Source: Pochonia chlamydosporia 170 (lineage: Eukaryota > Ascomycota > Sordariomycetes > Hypocreales > Clavicipitaceae). From it: DNA of 64,000 nt. The position numbers were made by a program, and so were the translations under genes. The notes under the pieces are model-generated. The model worked only from the letters and a program-made list of their open reading frames with translations. It ran no database searches and was not told the origin of the DNA. The DNA lies in contig NC_035794.1 in assembly GCF_001653235.2 (NCBI RefSeq), positions 310,001 through 374,000 on the forward strand. Direction: 5' to 3'. Shown in pieces: positions 1 to 11,569 of this stretch. Position 1 is the stretch's first letter. Every line of letters starts with the position of its first letter.

Positions 1-1391
1 GGGCTCGTCATGATGGCGGCGTGTCAAAATGTCGAGACGTATGCGGCCGCGCAGGTCTTTTACTGGATCGGGTGAGTTCACGGCTTTTCACTTACAAAAT
101 AGTCAGAGCTGAGCAGAGTGTTTGCAGATTCAACGGCATAGCCTACACTTTGCAGGTCTTCATCGCAGACACATCTGATTTGAAGAACCGGGCTTTCTTT
201 TTCGCAATGACAACGTCGCCGTTTCTGATTACCACCTGGGCGAGTGGTCCTGCGGCGAGTAGCTTTCTTACTGGCGCGGGTTGGAGATGGGCGTTTGGAA
301 CGTTTTCCATTGTGGTGCCTGTGGTTTGCGCGCCGATTCTGCTCTTGTTTGTTTATAACTATTTCAAGGCGAAGAAAATGGATGTCTTGCCGGCGAAGCA
401 GCCGAGCGGGCGGACTGCTTTCGAAACAGCAAAGTATTATTTTATCCAGTTTGATGTCGTGGGGTTGCTGTTAGCCGCAGCTGGTATGGCGCTGTTCCTG
501 CTGCCGTTCAATATTTACCAGTTCCAGGCGCAGCAGTGGCGGTCGCCGATGATTATTGCCATGGTTGTGGTGGGTGTGGTTCTTCTCGTTATATTCGCCC
601 TGTATGAGAAGTTCGTGGCACCAGTTCAGTTTATTCCCTATAAGTTGCTGGTTGACAGGACCGTCATGGGCGCATGTGTTTTGGGCGCCATCATCTTTGT
701 CAGCTTTTATATCTGGAATGGCTTCTTTTCGTCGTTCCTCCAGGTGGTTGTTGGGCTGACGGTGACGGAAGCGACCTACGTTGGACGCATCTACAACATG
801 GGAAGTTGTTTCTGGGCATTGGTTGTCGGTGGTATTATCCGATGGACTGGCCGTTTCAAATGGCTAGCTCTCTATTTTGGCGTGCCGCTCATGATTCTGG
901 GGATTGGGCTCATGGTGCAGTTCCGCCAGCCCGGGGTTCATGTTGGGTACATTGTCATGTGCCAGATTTTCATCGCCTTATCTGGAGGCACGCTTGTCAT
1001 TTGTGAACAAATGGCTGTCATGGCGTCAGTCTCCCACCAGCACGTTGCTGTTGTTCTGGCAATGCTGGCCATGTTCACGAGTATTGGAGGAGCGATTGGG
1101 TCCAGCGTCTCGGGGGCCATTTGGAATGGTGTTTTCCCCGACAAGATTGCTGAGTACCTCCCTCCAGAGACAAAGGACCAGGCGATGCTTATTGTCGGGA
1201 ATCTGTCCAAGCAGCTTGAGTATCCTTGGGGCAGCCCGACCCGTATAGCTATCATGGATGCCTATGGAGCTGCTCAAAGGATCATGCTTATTTCTGCTAC
1301 TGCGCTCGTCTGTTTCAGCTTGGTTGCTGTTGTTGTATGGCGTGACATTAAAGTCAAGGACTTTGATCAAGAGAAGAAGACAACTGCATGA
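1..1391 (+). CDS. Siderophore-type MFS transporter, 3' part
   Basis: Partial gene; its start lies left of the window. Exon 1-71 is read in frame 1 and ends in the motif YWIG; an intron at 72-127 (gtgagt...ttgcag) joins it to exon 128-1391, restoring GFNGIAYTLQVFIADTSD. That motif and the following LKNRA are typical of the fungal siderophore-iron transporters (MirB/Sit1/ARN type, 14-TM major facilitator superfamily). About ten hydrophobic segments follow, and the protein ends in a short charged cytosolic tail. Family role: proton-coupled uptake of ferri-siderophores at the plasma membrane. The exact siderophore cannot be told from the sequence. Continuing the first open frame through the intron would give an unrelated N-terminus, so the spliced reading is preferred. 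Confidence 0.88.
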   Translation, partial: ARHDGGVSKCRDVCGRAGLLLDRVSSRLFTYKIVRAEQSVCRFNGIAYTLQVFIADTSDLKNRAFFFAMTTSPFLITTWASGPAASSFLTGAGWRWAFGTFSIVVPVVCAPILLLFVYNYFKAKKMDVLPAKQPSGRTAFETAKYYFIQFDVVGLLLAAAGMALFLLPFNIYQFQAQQWRSPMIIAMVVVGVVLLVIFALYEKFVAPVQFIPYKLLVDRTVMGACVLGAIIFVSFYIWNGFFSSFLQVVVGLTVTEATYVGRIYNMGSCFWALVVGGIIRWTGRFKWLALYFGVPLMILGIGLMVQFRQPGVHVGYIVMCQIFIALSGGTLVICEQMAVMASVSHQHVAVVLAMLAMFTSIGGAIGSSVSGAIWNGVFPDKIAEYLPPETKDQAMLIVGNLSKQLEYPWGSPTRIAIMDAYGAAQRIMLISATALVCFSLVAVVVWRDIKVKDFDQEKKTTA

Positions 1392-2256
1392 TGGAGGATG
1401 ACCTCGGTTGGTGATTCTACTGGTGTTGCGATTGATAGCTGTGTGGCATGTGGTTGTGTCAGTATACTTAGCTTGAAGGAGGCATTCAACCCGTAGATTG
1501 GATTCTCTGGTACCTGGTAATACCGTCTCATGGTCAAATTGAAGATCTTTCAAGGGGTTGGTTGTGTTCTTCACAGTGCCTGACGGGCCAATGCGTCTTG
1601 CCCATTCTTGAACCTAGCCATGAAGCCGGATAACTTATCAGAAGACTCTGAGTTAGAGTAAGACTCTTCTGATTTATCTTGTTAGCACTCTTTGCAATGG
1701 AAAGACGCATCTCTAATGATGGATTTTATAGAAAATCAGTTTCTCTATGCTCGTATTTACCCATACGAAGCTGCATGTATGGCTGGAGTTCATGTGCGTC
1801 GGCAAGAGTGCCAGGGAAGCAGTCTATGGCTAGTTTGAAGCACCATGAACATTCTCATGAGGTAGTGGCAGTACCACGAGAGAATTAGAACAATACAGTA
1901 CCTTTGACATAACACAAATTACGTCAATAATAGGTCTGTTCGTGCACTTGTGACGAAAACCACGAAGATGGTGGCTTGGGGACGAGTAAGACGCCTTGGT
2001 CCGTGTGTTTGTGAGCAGCAGCTGAGGATTGTCCGGATTTGGCAAGTAGAAAAGTCGTCTTAGGTCATAGAGCGAAGCATATTATCACAGAAGGGTAGCC
2101 CGGGCCAATTCATCTGGTCACCTTGTGCCGTATCCTAATGTCAAATGGTCAATGCCACTCTTGGTCCAACATTCAGCAAAAGCAGTCTCAGTCACCTCCG
2201 CCTTAGTAACCCAATATGAGAGTTCCATTTTGCGTATGAATCTTCCCTCAAATTTG

Positions 2257-2277
2257 CCCCCCCCCCCCCCCCCCCCC
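2257..2277. repeat. Homopolymer run of 21 C
   Basis: An uninterrupted run of 21 cytosines in non-coding DNA. Its length is likely to vary between isolates or to be imprecise in the assembly. Confidence 0.95.
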
Positions 2278-2441
2278 ATGACGATAGAATCGTCCAATAT
2301 TCAGGTAGAGCAGACTGTTCAAGTGGGTTACGCTGAGTATTTCCTGGTGTCAAATGCCGAGGTATGCCAGACATCTCTGCCAATGTTACTCCTGTCTTGT
2401 CTTTTAATAAACTCGAGTCTTGTTGGCATTTGTTGGTAGTC

Positions 2442-2756
2442 ATGGCTAAACAAACATTAATCTCCCAGAATTTCCTGTCCGACGTGGCCCTCGTTGTCGA
2501 TCCAAACACCAACTACAGCCTGGTTCTAGTCTACCTAGTCGAATCTGGCCGAGTCATCTCAAAGTCCAAGCTTGTCGAATTTCGCTCCAAGGTGCTAGAA
2601 AACGATGATGTTTTGCGTCCAGAGTTTTTCATCAACGTAGTTCTGTTTGGAGCCGACACAGCAGATGTATCTCTGGACACAGAAGCCCGTCAGCTCCTTG
2701 ATGAATGGACGGGGAACTGGCAATTTCGTCTAGCAGTGGCGATGCTACATAGATAA
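2442..2756 (+). CDS. Doubtful small hypothetical protein (about 104 aa)
   Basis: An open frame beginning MAKQTLISQNF that stops 104 codons later, with no recognised domain. Its composition (alternating hydrophobic stretches, an acidic middle and the ending DEWTGNWQFRLAVAMLHR) looks more protein-like than random, so it may be a real small gene or an exon remnant. No clear promoter or splice sites extend it. I do not recognise the product and assign no function. Confidence 0.25.
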   Translation: MAKQTLISQNFLSDVALVVDPNTNYSLVLVYLVESGRVISKSKLVEFRSKVLENDDVLRPEFFINVVLFGADTADVSLDTEARQLLDEWTGNWQFRLAVAMLHR

Positions 2757-2950
2757 TAAAACCAGCTGTACCTAGACTTCTGGAAGCAAGTCACTGTGAC
2801 TGCAATGATAATCGTCAATACCTTAATGCCTAAGACACACCTAGATTGACAAGTCCGAATTGCCCGTTCGATCCCTAGAGTCCTGGTCCTGAAAAGATGT
2901 CGAGCCCAACGTGAAGTCCTTCCTTCCTCAATGATCATGCAAAGCGGGCG

Positions 2951-2974
2951 CTAGCGGACACTAGCGGACGCTAG
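2951..2974. promoter_or_regulatory. Tandem 10-bp repeat with two CGG triplets
   Basis: Two copies of CTAGCGGACA/G followed by CTAG, giving direct CGG triplets with a 7-nt spacer, about 240 bp upstream of the dehydrogenase start. Zn2Cys6 regulators bind spaced CGG triplets and one is encoded next to this dehydrogenase, so this is a candidate operator. Binding is inference only. Confidence 0.35.
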
Positions 2975-3195
2975 TAAGATTTGGGTGACAATAATGGACC
3001 TCCCGGCCGCCGGTCTTTCATCAAGACACGGACTCGTCGGACCCATATAGATTTGGCCGCAAATTGGAAAACAGTTTGTCCTCGAACTAAAATATAAATA
3101 ACAGCCTGCGTCTCCTTATTCCATGTCTCGTAAATTCGATACCTTGTACGCTCGCTTTCTCTGTCATACCAGCTCCGTCTCCAAAAACACCCATC

Positions 3196-4343
3196 ATGCC
3201 TTCCTCCAAGTTCTCATTGGAATCCATCCCAGATCTGACCGGCAAGGTGTACCTTGTCACAGGTGGCAACACCGGCATGTAAGCCCCCAAATTTGATATG
3301 CATAGAGCAATTCCCCCAACATGTCTGGTAGTAACCTCAGTCCAGCGGGTTCGCAACTGTACTTGGTCTCGCATCACACGGCGCAACAGTCTACATGGGT
3401 GCCCGAAGTAAAGAAAAGGCTTTGCCAGCCATTGAAGATATTAAGACACAAACAAAGTCCGGCACGGTTCACTTTCTGCAGCTCGATCTTTCTAGCTTTG
3501 AAAGTGTCATTTCTGCTGCCAGGGAGTTGCGACGCAAAGAGGAGGCTTTGCACGGGCTCGTCAACAATGCGGGAATCATGGGTGTGCCATTTGGAAAGAC
3601 GGAGAATGGGTACGAGGTCCAGTTTCAGGTATGGTGTTCAAATCCTTCTGATCCAGCTGTAGAGAGTCAGTGGTCGAGGGGTATTGCTGACGCGGATACC
3701 TGAAGACGAATTATATGAGCCATTGGCTTCTGACCTACCATCTCTTGCCGATATTGACGGCAACCAGCGCCGAGTCCCCAGGCTTCGCTCGAATTGTCAA
3801 TGTGACGTCCGATGGACATGAACGGTTTCCTCCTAAAGGCGGAATCAAGTTTGATGATACAGACCTCGAGAACGAAGGAGCAATGACACGCTACGGGCAG
3901 AGCAAGCTCGCCAACGTATTACACACCAAGGAGTTGAATCATAGATATGGCCCGACTTCGTCTGGACTGCGCGTTGCGGCTGTCCATCCTGGGCATATTG
4001 ACACGTATGCATGCACATCTCTATGCGGTATTGACCTCAGTTAACAGCGGGTAGAAATCTGAATAAACAAGCAACCGGAACAGCTCCTAGCGCGGTGTTG
4101 CGCGCAGTTACTCCGATAATGCGCTGCATCGGCATCCTGGAGGACAAAGAAAAAGGAGCATGGTCGTCGTTGTTTGCAATTGCCAGCAACGATTTCAAGG
4201 CGTCCGATTCAGGCGCCTACGTAGTACCATACGCAAAGATTGGAACGCCGAGTGCGTATGCGCAGAATCAGGGGCTAGCGACAAAGCTATGGGAATGGAC
4301 CGATAGAGAACTGGGAAGCAAAGGGCTCCTAGATCAGATTTAG
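3196..4343 (+). CDS. Short-chain dehydrogenase/reductase (classical SDR, 317 aa)
   Basis: Four exons: 3196-3278, 3346-3628, 3706-4004 and 4055-4343. The joins keep phase and give continuous SDR motifs: cofactor motif TGGNTGIG near the N-terminus, VNNAGIMG (the NNAG strand), and the catalytic tyrosine/lysine in YGQSK. The architecture is that of fungal retinol-dehydrogenase-like or WW-domain-oxidoreductase-like SDRs, which use NAD(P)H on hydroxyl/carbonyl groups; the substrate cannot be read from sequence. Length is normal for the family. The last intron ends at gggtag rather than at the nearer cag, because only that acceptor avoids a stop. It is convergent with the Zn2Cys6 gene, 48 bp away. 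Confidence 0.88.
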
Positions 4344-4391
4344 GATTGTCGGTCTCGTTGTTTACTCCGGTGTGCATGTAGAAGTCAAATT

Positions 4392-6290
4392 TCAACTCGA
4401 TTCCAAGATATTTTGATATGCATCTGCCTTCAGTTAGATATGAACAGCATGTAGATAGAAACAATCTTACTAGCAACTTGTAACTTTTGTCCAAGTAGTC
4501 GAAGCGTTTTGAGCAAGAGCGCAATCCTAGGAGAGTACTCCTCTACTTTGCCTGTCTCACGAGTATACCAAATGTACAGCTTGGCCACTTGATATATCGC
4601 CTCGGTCGCAAAGATACCGATCTTGGCGCCAGCTGCATTGGTCTCAAGCAGACTTGCCAGCCTTGATGCAAACTCGCAAGTCGCCGATCCTACCTGATGC
4701 AATCCGTCGAGTGAAATCTGCTGTAATTGAAGCTGTTCTGGTATACCGACGCCTCGCGTATCATCTAGCTCGGCGCAGCTGTGCGTACTGTACAGAGTAA
4801 TCATTGCGCTTGAACAAATGCCCAGTGCTGATAATCTTGGGGCGAGTTCAGGAGCGTTCTGTGCAGCGGCGAACTCGTGAGAGACTACTCCGTGAAAGGC
4901 AGTCAGAACCTTGTGCAATTGATGACCTTCTCCATAGTATGTGCTACGATCAGCAATACTTGCGTTGGAGTTCGTGTGAGCGAGGACGCGTGAGAGTAAA
5001 TGCGCGGCCTGACAGGTTCGGGCAAAGGAAGAGGCTGGAAGGGTAGTTTCTGCTGAGACTGCTAGGGATGGGATAGCTTTTTGTTCCTAGTTAGAGATTT
5101 GTTGAGTTACTGTTGGGTTTCTTTGTTTGCGAGAGGCTTATGAGGTAGACCTACTCCTTGATCCCAGAACTGGTCATCCATGGGAAGCATGTCTTCCGGT
5201 TTGGCATCTTCACAGGCAAAAGGCCGATTTTGGATACCCAATCCAACGAAGCTGAATGAAGGTGAATATGCATGTTAGCACAATCACAATGGAACACAGT
5301 CCGGAGCAATGTTTACCGGTCCAGCACAATCACTGCCCACCAGGTTCGCCGCAACTCTTCCAGCTCGGTCCAAGACTCTAATCATACATCAATACCACGC
5401 ACGAATAATAAACACCGGGACATACTAACGGACGACGGGCCACATTTGGAGAGAGTTTCGCCTATCATGAAGCCCGATGGCTTGGCCGAGCCGAGCACAA
5501 TGACCAACCGTCAGGAATGCAGCAGGATAGATGGCATGACTTATTTCGTAGAGCGCCGCAAGGATAGTTGCCTGCAGGAGCTGGATAGATATAGTTCCTC
5601 CTCGTTCCAACATGCTGAGAAATCCCTTTGCCTTGTCGTACATGTCTACGTTTATGGTCTGCTGGCTTACCATGTGCATGCAGAACGCCAGCGTGAGTGT
5701 ATCCGAGCTGGGGTTGGTCTCTGTCATGCGCTGCCTAAACCTTCTCTTGGAAACTACAACCATTTAGAAGTAGGAAATATTAGCCCCTGGAAGTACAGAT
5801 CGCGTAGTTGGGAAGGGAGAATCACCAATGGGAAGCATTGTATGGGTGGACTGGAAATAATGCTCGACATATTGCAAGAAACGTCCTCCCTCATGCTGTG
5901 CAAACTTGAGCAGTTCTGGAGGCGGCGCTGCCACATTTGGCTCAACTATTGAACGGCGTGAGGTGAACTCGTCGGAATCCAGGAAGAATAGAAGAGAAGC
6001 CGATGGTTGAGCTTGCGTGCTCTGTGCTAATGTTGACGCCTACAGCATCGCCGATTAGCGTCCTCCATGAATGGACATTGACAACCAGGGGTCGGCAATT
6101 GACGACATGAACTCACGCTGCTCAGTGCTTCCGCATCAGAGGAGACCCAGAGACTGTCATCTGAGTATTCACAGAGTCGGCGGTTCCTCTGACAGAGTTC
6201 GCAGGATGGGAGTTGCCGAGAGCACTTGCGCTTTTGTCGGCGACATGCCAAGCAAGCCGTTCGTGAGGAGAGTTTGCCATCTGTCTCCAT
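4392..6290 (-). CDS. Zn2Cys6 fungal-specific transcription factor (505 aa)
   Basis: Seven exons on the minus strand: 6290-6117, 6039-5826, 5753-5430, 5377-5317, 5251-5155, 5086-4471 and 4423-4392; every join keeps phase. The N-terminal binuclear cluster is ACLACRRQKRKCSRQLPSC followed by CELCQRNRRLCEY. After it come the segment ending HTMLPIVSKRRFRQRM and the middle homology region with LRRTWWAVIVLDR and GLGIQNRPF, typical of the fungal_trans domain. The C-terminus ends AYQNILESS, as in many relatives that close with a conserved helix. Function: nuclear DNA-binding regulator, likely of metabolism; target unknown. An ATG at 6344 in the same frame would add 18 residues. It is convergent with the dehydrogenase, a possible target. 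Confidence 0.88.
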
Positions 6291-6895
6291 TGTGCGGATG
6301 TTGTGTGCACCAACAGTCGCCGGTATGGTCGAAAGCGATGACATCAAATTGGCTGATGGCTGGGGGAGAGATTGAAAGAGGCTAAGAATAAGTCTGGTCC
6401 ATTCTGGTGGAGTTGGACTTGTAGTTGGTAACAAAGCCACCAAATTTAGCTGTAACAAGACTCAGACACACATGAGCCACCAGTTGACCTGACATTCTCT
6501 GATTATTAGGGTCATCCAAGCAACGTTCACTATGCACAGCGTAGTTCAATATATCTTCTCCAATACCAGCATGGAAGATTTGAGTAGTGCAACGTCGAAA
6601 CGACTGAAATAGTCACGTGTGCAACAGGTGGCAGCTGCAAGACATCCAACTCCTTCAGTCCAGTTCTCATTTTCCTCGAGACACAGCATAGACCAAAGGA
6701 ACTTGGCCATGTCACGGTTCTTGGATGCATTATTTAACATTCAGGCTGCCCTGATGATATCCAAGGGTTGCCCTGAATTCGGTCGATCTGGCTAAAGTCA
6801 CTAGACATTCTACTTCCGACTCGCGCACGAGAACCTTCACCATGGCCACTTCGTTTCGCCAATCCCGCTAATCGTCTCTGTCGTTCACCCACGCC
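6291..6895. other. Divergent promoter region between regulator and STAND gene
   Basis: About 600 bp between two divergent starts. No ORF here carries recognisable protein features; the in-frame extension of the regulator beyond 6344 has no ATG before a stop. I see no repeat or RNA gene. Confidence 0.6.
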
Positions 6896-9800
6896 ATGGA
6901 TCCCGTGTCGTTCGCTTCCGCTGCCGCCAGCTTGTTAGGCGTTACAGTTCAGATTACCGGGTCCCTCTACGGGCAGTGGGATTACTCAAGCCCGTTGTTG
7001 GCTGAGCGTCTAATCTATGAACTTTCACAGCTTCGAAACGTCCTACAATCTCTTGAATTAACGGCTTTATCCTTGACGCAGCCGATTATTGTCTCCAAGG
7101 ATTTGCTTATTTGCCTTCATGACATAAAAGACGCCCTCGTCTCTTTGGGATCCGAGCTGCTAGCGTCAGACTCTTCTCAGGTGTTCCGCTTTCAACGTTA
7201 TGATCTGCCATGGAACTCATTTGGTACTCCGGGGCTATCACGGCCTACCAAACTTCCGTTCACACCTTCCGCAGGTCTTGCCCACGTGCATACCCTCCAT
7301 TCTTATCTTGTGAGGTTGAGAGGTAAGTGAGTTGCGGCAAATGTCCCCTCTTCCAGACGACAGCGCTGACTGAATCTAGTATTGAAAGGTCCGTCTGCCT
7401 CTCGTCAGAGACGCTGGCCCCCGAAACATACGGTAGATCCGACAGGGACATTGTGGCAGAACTGTGCAGAGTATATCGAAACTCATCAATCGGCCCGCCA
7501 AACTCGCTTGGAAAACACTGGGATATGGTTCATTGCACATGCAACTTTCCGTAGATGGCTCGTGGGAGCAAGTGCAAGCAACATTCTCTTTTGCCCGGGA
7601 AAGCCTGGCTCAGGAAAGACCCTTTTAACGTTAGCCACTATGTGCCCCTCAAGCCACAGATTTATGTACTCTTGCTAATCGTGTTGATACCATTTAGGGC
7701 CTTGGCAATTGACCGAGTACGAAGATGGCAGCAAAGGAGAAGGTCCTCGAACACGGGTCTGGCTTACTTTTATTTTAGCTATAGGAAGCCTAGCCCAATA
7801 CCCAAAGTTGTATTGTCGCTACTGCATCAACTTCATTTGCAATCCTTGTCACCAGTTGATGAATTGACTGAGCTTGAAGGCCACGCTGCAAAATGCGAGC
7901 ATGTTTCGTTCACGACCGTCATGTCTGCGCTTATGGCCGTTACAAGACGATTTGCAACTACTTATATCGTTCTTGACGCCTTGGATGAATACGAGGCCGA
8001 CGTTAAGCAGGATTTGCTGCGTCTCCTGACGTCGATAAAAGACTCGCCAATCCGACTACTTGCGTTCTCTAGACCTGACCAGACGTTCAACATCTTGGAC
8101 TCTAGTCCAAAGCTTGAAATTTTCACTCCAAAAGAAGACGTTGAACATTACTGCACTGTCAAGTTGCGACGTTCACGTATACTGGTTAGCCATCAGGACT
8201 TACTGGACAAGGTTATATCTGCTCTTGTGGATGGCAGCGAGCGGCTTGGCATGTATGTATTTCCACCATCTACCCTTTAAAGCGAACGAAATACATCGGT
8301 CTGACATACTCGGCAGATTCTTACCTGTTGTCTTACAAATTGACGCTATCCTGCAGAAAACCAGCAGGAGACAAATAGAAGACCAATTAGAGCAGCTTCC
8401 ACAAAACCTACAGGCGGCTTACCAAGATAGCCTAACCCAGATAAAAATACAGAAACCTCGCCTCGCAGAATTAGCAAAACTCACTATTACCTGGTTATTC
8501 TACTCTCAGAGACCGCTTGAAATGGCCGAACTTCTCGAGGTCCTCAGGTTCTTGGATCCAGTCACTTCAGACATCACTGCTCCCCTCATCATGGAAGCAT
8601 GCATGACACTGGTACAGGCCGGGGAAACTATAGCTTTTACGCACTCCTCCGTCAAAGAATTTCTCGAATCTACACGTGACGCTATATGGGATGAGTCTTT
8701 TGTCGCAGCCCAATGTATGCGTTATCTGATTGAGTGCAATGTTGGCCAAGCAACAACTTAGGAGTCTGTTGATCACCAAACTAGGAACCACCCGTTTTTA
8801 CTGTATGCTGCTAGCTTCTGGGGTCGCCACGTATGCAGCGCGATGAAAAGTAATAATGCAGACCATGAGACCGAGATGCTGGAAGAATTGTGTTCAGTTT
8901 TGTTAAACGATTTGTCGAGAGTAAGAATCCTATGCCATATTGTTTCCAGGTCCGCCCATACGGAAGCAGTGGCGTTTCATGGACTGATCAAATCTTCATG
9001 GCTGCATCTTGTCTCGCATTTTGGACTAGACTGGGCTATTCACCCACCGCTCGTTGAAACAGAAGCGACAAACGAAGTGGATGAGTGGGAGAGACCTCCC
9101 CTCCATCTGGCTGCTGCCAATGGCTTCATCGACTGCGTCACACTCCTTTTAACAAAGGAATCACAATGCCGGCAAGATTTCTACGGAAGGACGGTGTGGC
9201 ACCATGCGGCGATGAGCGGAAATCCAGAGACTATGCGCTGCTTGATCGCGTTCAACTCTGGGAACTCAAAGTCCTGTCCACATTCCTCCGATGGGTTGAA
9301 AGTCGATAAATTAGGCAAAAGCCCACTCGAATACGCGGCAAAAAATGGGAATGCCAGCGCATTCGGCATGCTCCTCTCAATGTATACTTCTGAATCCTCC
9401 AGTCATCTAAGGACCGATGCTTTTCGGGCTGCGTTGGACGAGGGCAAGACGGAAATTGTCGATCGTGTTCTGTCTGAAGGTGAGGATATCCAGTACGAAT
9501 ATCTTCTGAGAGCAACCAAGACCGGGTTCGAGGACACAGTGAGACTTTTAATAGATTATGGGTCAGACGTTGATAATCCAGACGAGGATGGGGACTCGGC
9601 ACAGCACGTTGCCGCGCGAGAAGGTCAGAACAGAATGCTTCAGTTTCTGTTATTGAATGGAGCAAAACCACACAGACATGATCGACACGGTCAGAAGGCA
9701 CTTGATATAGTCATTAAGATGGGCAATGCCGAAGGGGTGAAAATTTTATTGCAAGCTAGGGCTAAGCCAGAAATATCCATCAACAACGAAAAGTTTGAGC

Positions 9801-11047
9801 ACTTTGCAGTCGCCCACGACCAGGAGGACATTGTGCAACTTGTGTTAGCCCCGGGAGCAGATCCGCTTGCAAAAGCCTGGAGAGCAGCCAAAACGGGCGG
9901 TGTCGAAATTCTGCAAAATCTTCTCAAGCTAGGGCTGCTCCCTGATCCTAATTCCCATGACGGGCGGAGCCTCATTAACATAGCAAGAGAGTCGGCACAG
10001 AGCTTCATCTTGGATATATTACAGCCACGTGGGTCAGAAGTCTCTTCATTAGCAGCCTACTCTATTCTAACGGAAGATGCAGTTGAGACTGCCGCATCGC
10101 TTCACAACGTTGTATCACCAGATGAAGAAGCTGCTCCGCAGACAGAAGCGGCCTCGGAAGCAACAGTGGCATCTGATGAGCAGGTGGAAGAGTTGAGCTC
10201 GAAAATTAGTCAAGAGGAAGAATCAGCCGCAAGATTAACGACAGAACAACTTGACGGTGCCTCACTGCCAATGCTCACTCTTCACTCCATTAACAATCGT
10301 CGATCGGCACCAGTATCAGCCCAACCGACAGTCCAAGATGATTCGGAGTATGTGCGAAGCTTGGACTTGATCCATGCAGCTGTTCCTTTTCTACTGCTCT
10401 CGCTGCCTATTCCGGCTGGAAGCATTACTCTCGGTACCATTGTCGCAGACCCAGCTGACCCTCTTTTGGCGTATGTGCCAAAGAATAACACTCCCCTATT
10501 CAAACTAGTGGGAGGCGACCGATACGAATTAGTACAATCGGACAGCCAGACTACCAAACGAACCAAGTCTACCAGCAAGTTCGCCTTTGAAGTTTTACAG
10601 CAAACTCTTAGCCTTGGGGAAACTCAAAATCGAGTGGTTGAGACCAGATCCACTAGCGTGGTGCGGCAGCAGCTTCGCAACCACGAACAAGTTCTGTCCC
10701 GGATTCTCCATGATCCTTTAATGAGGCAGGAAATATTTGAGGGCGCTAAACGAATTGGCAAAGAAGAATTATGCATGGTAGTTGGAATATTGGTCGCTAC
10801 TGATCTCCATGCTGGTAGGATGAGGGAATATAAAACTGCTGCCGAATCTGGCACCAATTCGAATGAAGCAGCCCTTTCCGAGACTCCAAAGGCGATACAT
10901 CAAGGCGACAAGATATTTGCCATCAGTTACCGTTCCATCAAGTTTCAGCAACGTTCGGTCCAGCCTGTTCGTGGGGGCCAGTGTACCGTATCTGAGGTCT
11001 TTGTTGAGGACTACTTCATTCCGAAACCGCATGAAAGACTGTCGTGA
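6896..11047 (+). CDS. NACHT-ankyrin STAND protein with one in-frame TAG
   Basis: Exons 6896-7322, 7380-7641, 7698-8252 and 8317-11047 give 1323 residues plus one internal TAG (8759-8761, codon 563). The N-terminus MDPVSFASAAASLLG and its helices match the fungal STAND N-terminal domain. The NACHT Walker A is GKPGSGKT and Walker B is YIVLDALDEYE; next comes a winged-helix region (TITWLFYSQRPLEMAEL) with FTHSSVKEFL. Ankyrin repeats follow (PPLHLAAANGFIDCVTLLL, GDSAQHVAAREGQNRMLQFL). The last 210 residues form a separate domain with CMVVGILVATDL and IFAISYRSI, similar in layout to the gasdermin-like protein encoded at 22.4-23.2 kb. Such proteins are cytosolic NLR-like receptors. A 51-nt intron (gtgcaatg...aaactag) could remove the stop, but the unspliced reading (ESVDHQTRNHPFLLYAA) fits the family better, so the gene may be inactivated or need readthrough. 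Confidence 0.75.
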
Positions 11048-11569
11048 GCAACACTTATCCGCTTATTCTTTGGTCGCACTGGGCATTAATGGTGGTGTGG
11101 GAGTATTTTCTTACTCTGCCTTGTGTTTACTTTACTTTATATATTGAGGGTATAGAAGCTGTAAGAGTAGTGCTCATCGGAATACGGCATCTGATGATCT
11201 TTTGTAGCTACTTTGAAACGCACTTAGACGCAAGACAAGACTTTCAGTGAGATAGTGGTAATTGAACTTGGTCAAATTGCATGTAACTTGTTGAAGAATC
11301 GACTGCGCTTCGCTTTGTGAACGAGATAAGTATAGCGAGCATAAGATGTGCTCACGAAAGGGAGTTGACCTACGAACATCATATTGTAAAAGCAGGCGTT
11401 AGCGGGTGATCTCGTTTACAACAAGAGCCAAGAGATTTGCATGATTCCCAAAATCCGTGTCGCTGTGCTTATTGAGGGCAAGAGTGATTCCCAGTCTCAG
11501 GCTGCCTTTAAACTTGCGGCTCAACGCAGCTTGGCTTCGGTCAAAAGACCCAGGAGTTAAGGCCCCCCC

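Larger units (their letters stand above)
1392..3195. other. Intergenic region with poly-C tract and one doubtful small ORF
   Basis: No convincing gene. It holds a 21-base C run, a 9-bp inverted repeat (arms 1637-1645 and 1665-1673) about 245 bp past the transporter stop, and a 10-bp CGG-containing tandem repeat. A TATA-like AATATAAATA lies near 3090, about 105 bp before the dehydrogenase start, so the right end is that gene's promoter. One small open frame is listed separately. Confidence 0.6.

Noticed and set aside
2860..2880. GTTCGATCCCT resembling a tRNA B box
   Set aside because: No matching A box, acceptor stem or anticodon arm at suitable spacing; no tRNA can be folded by eye.
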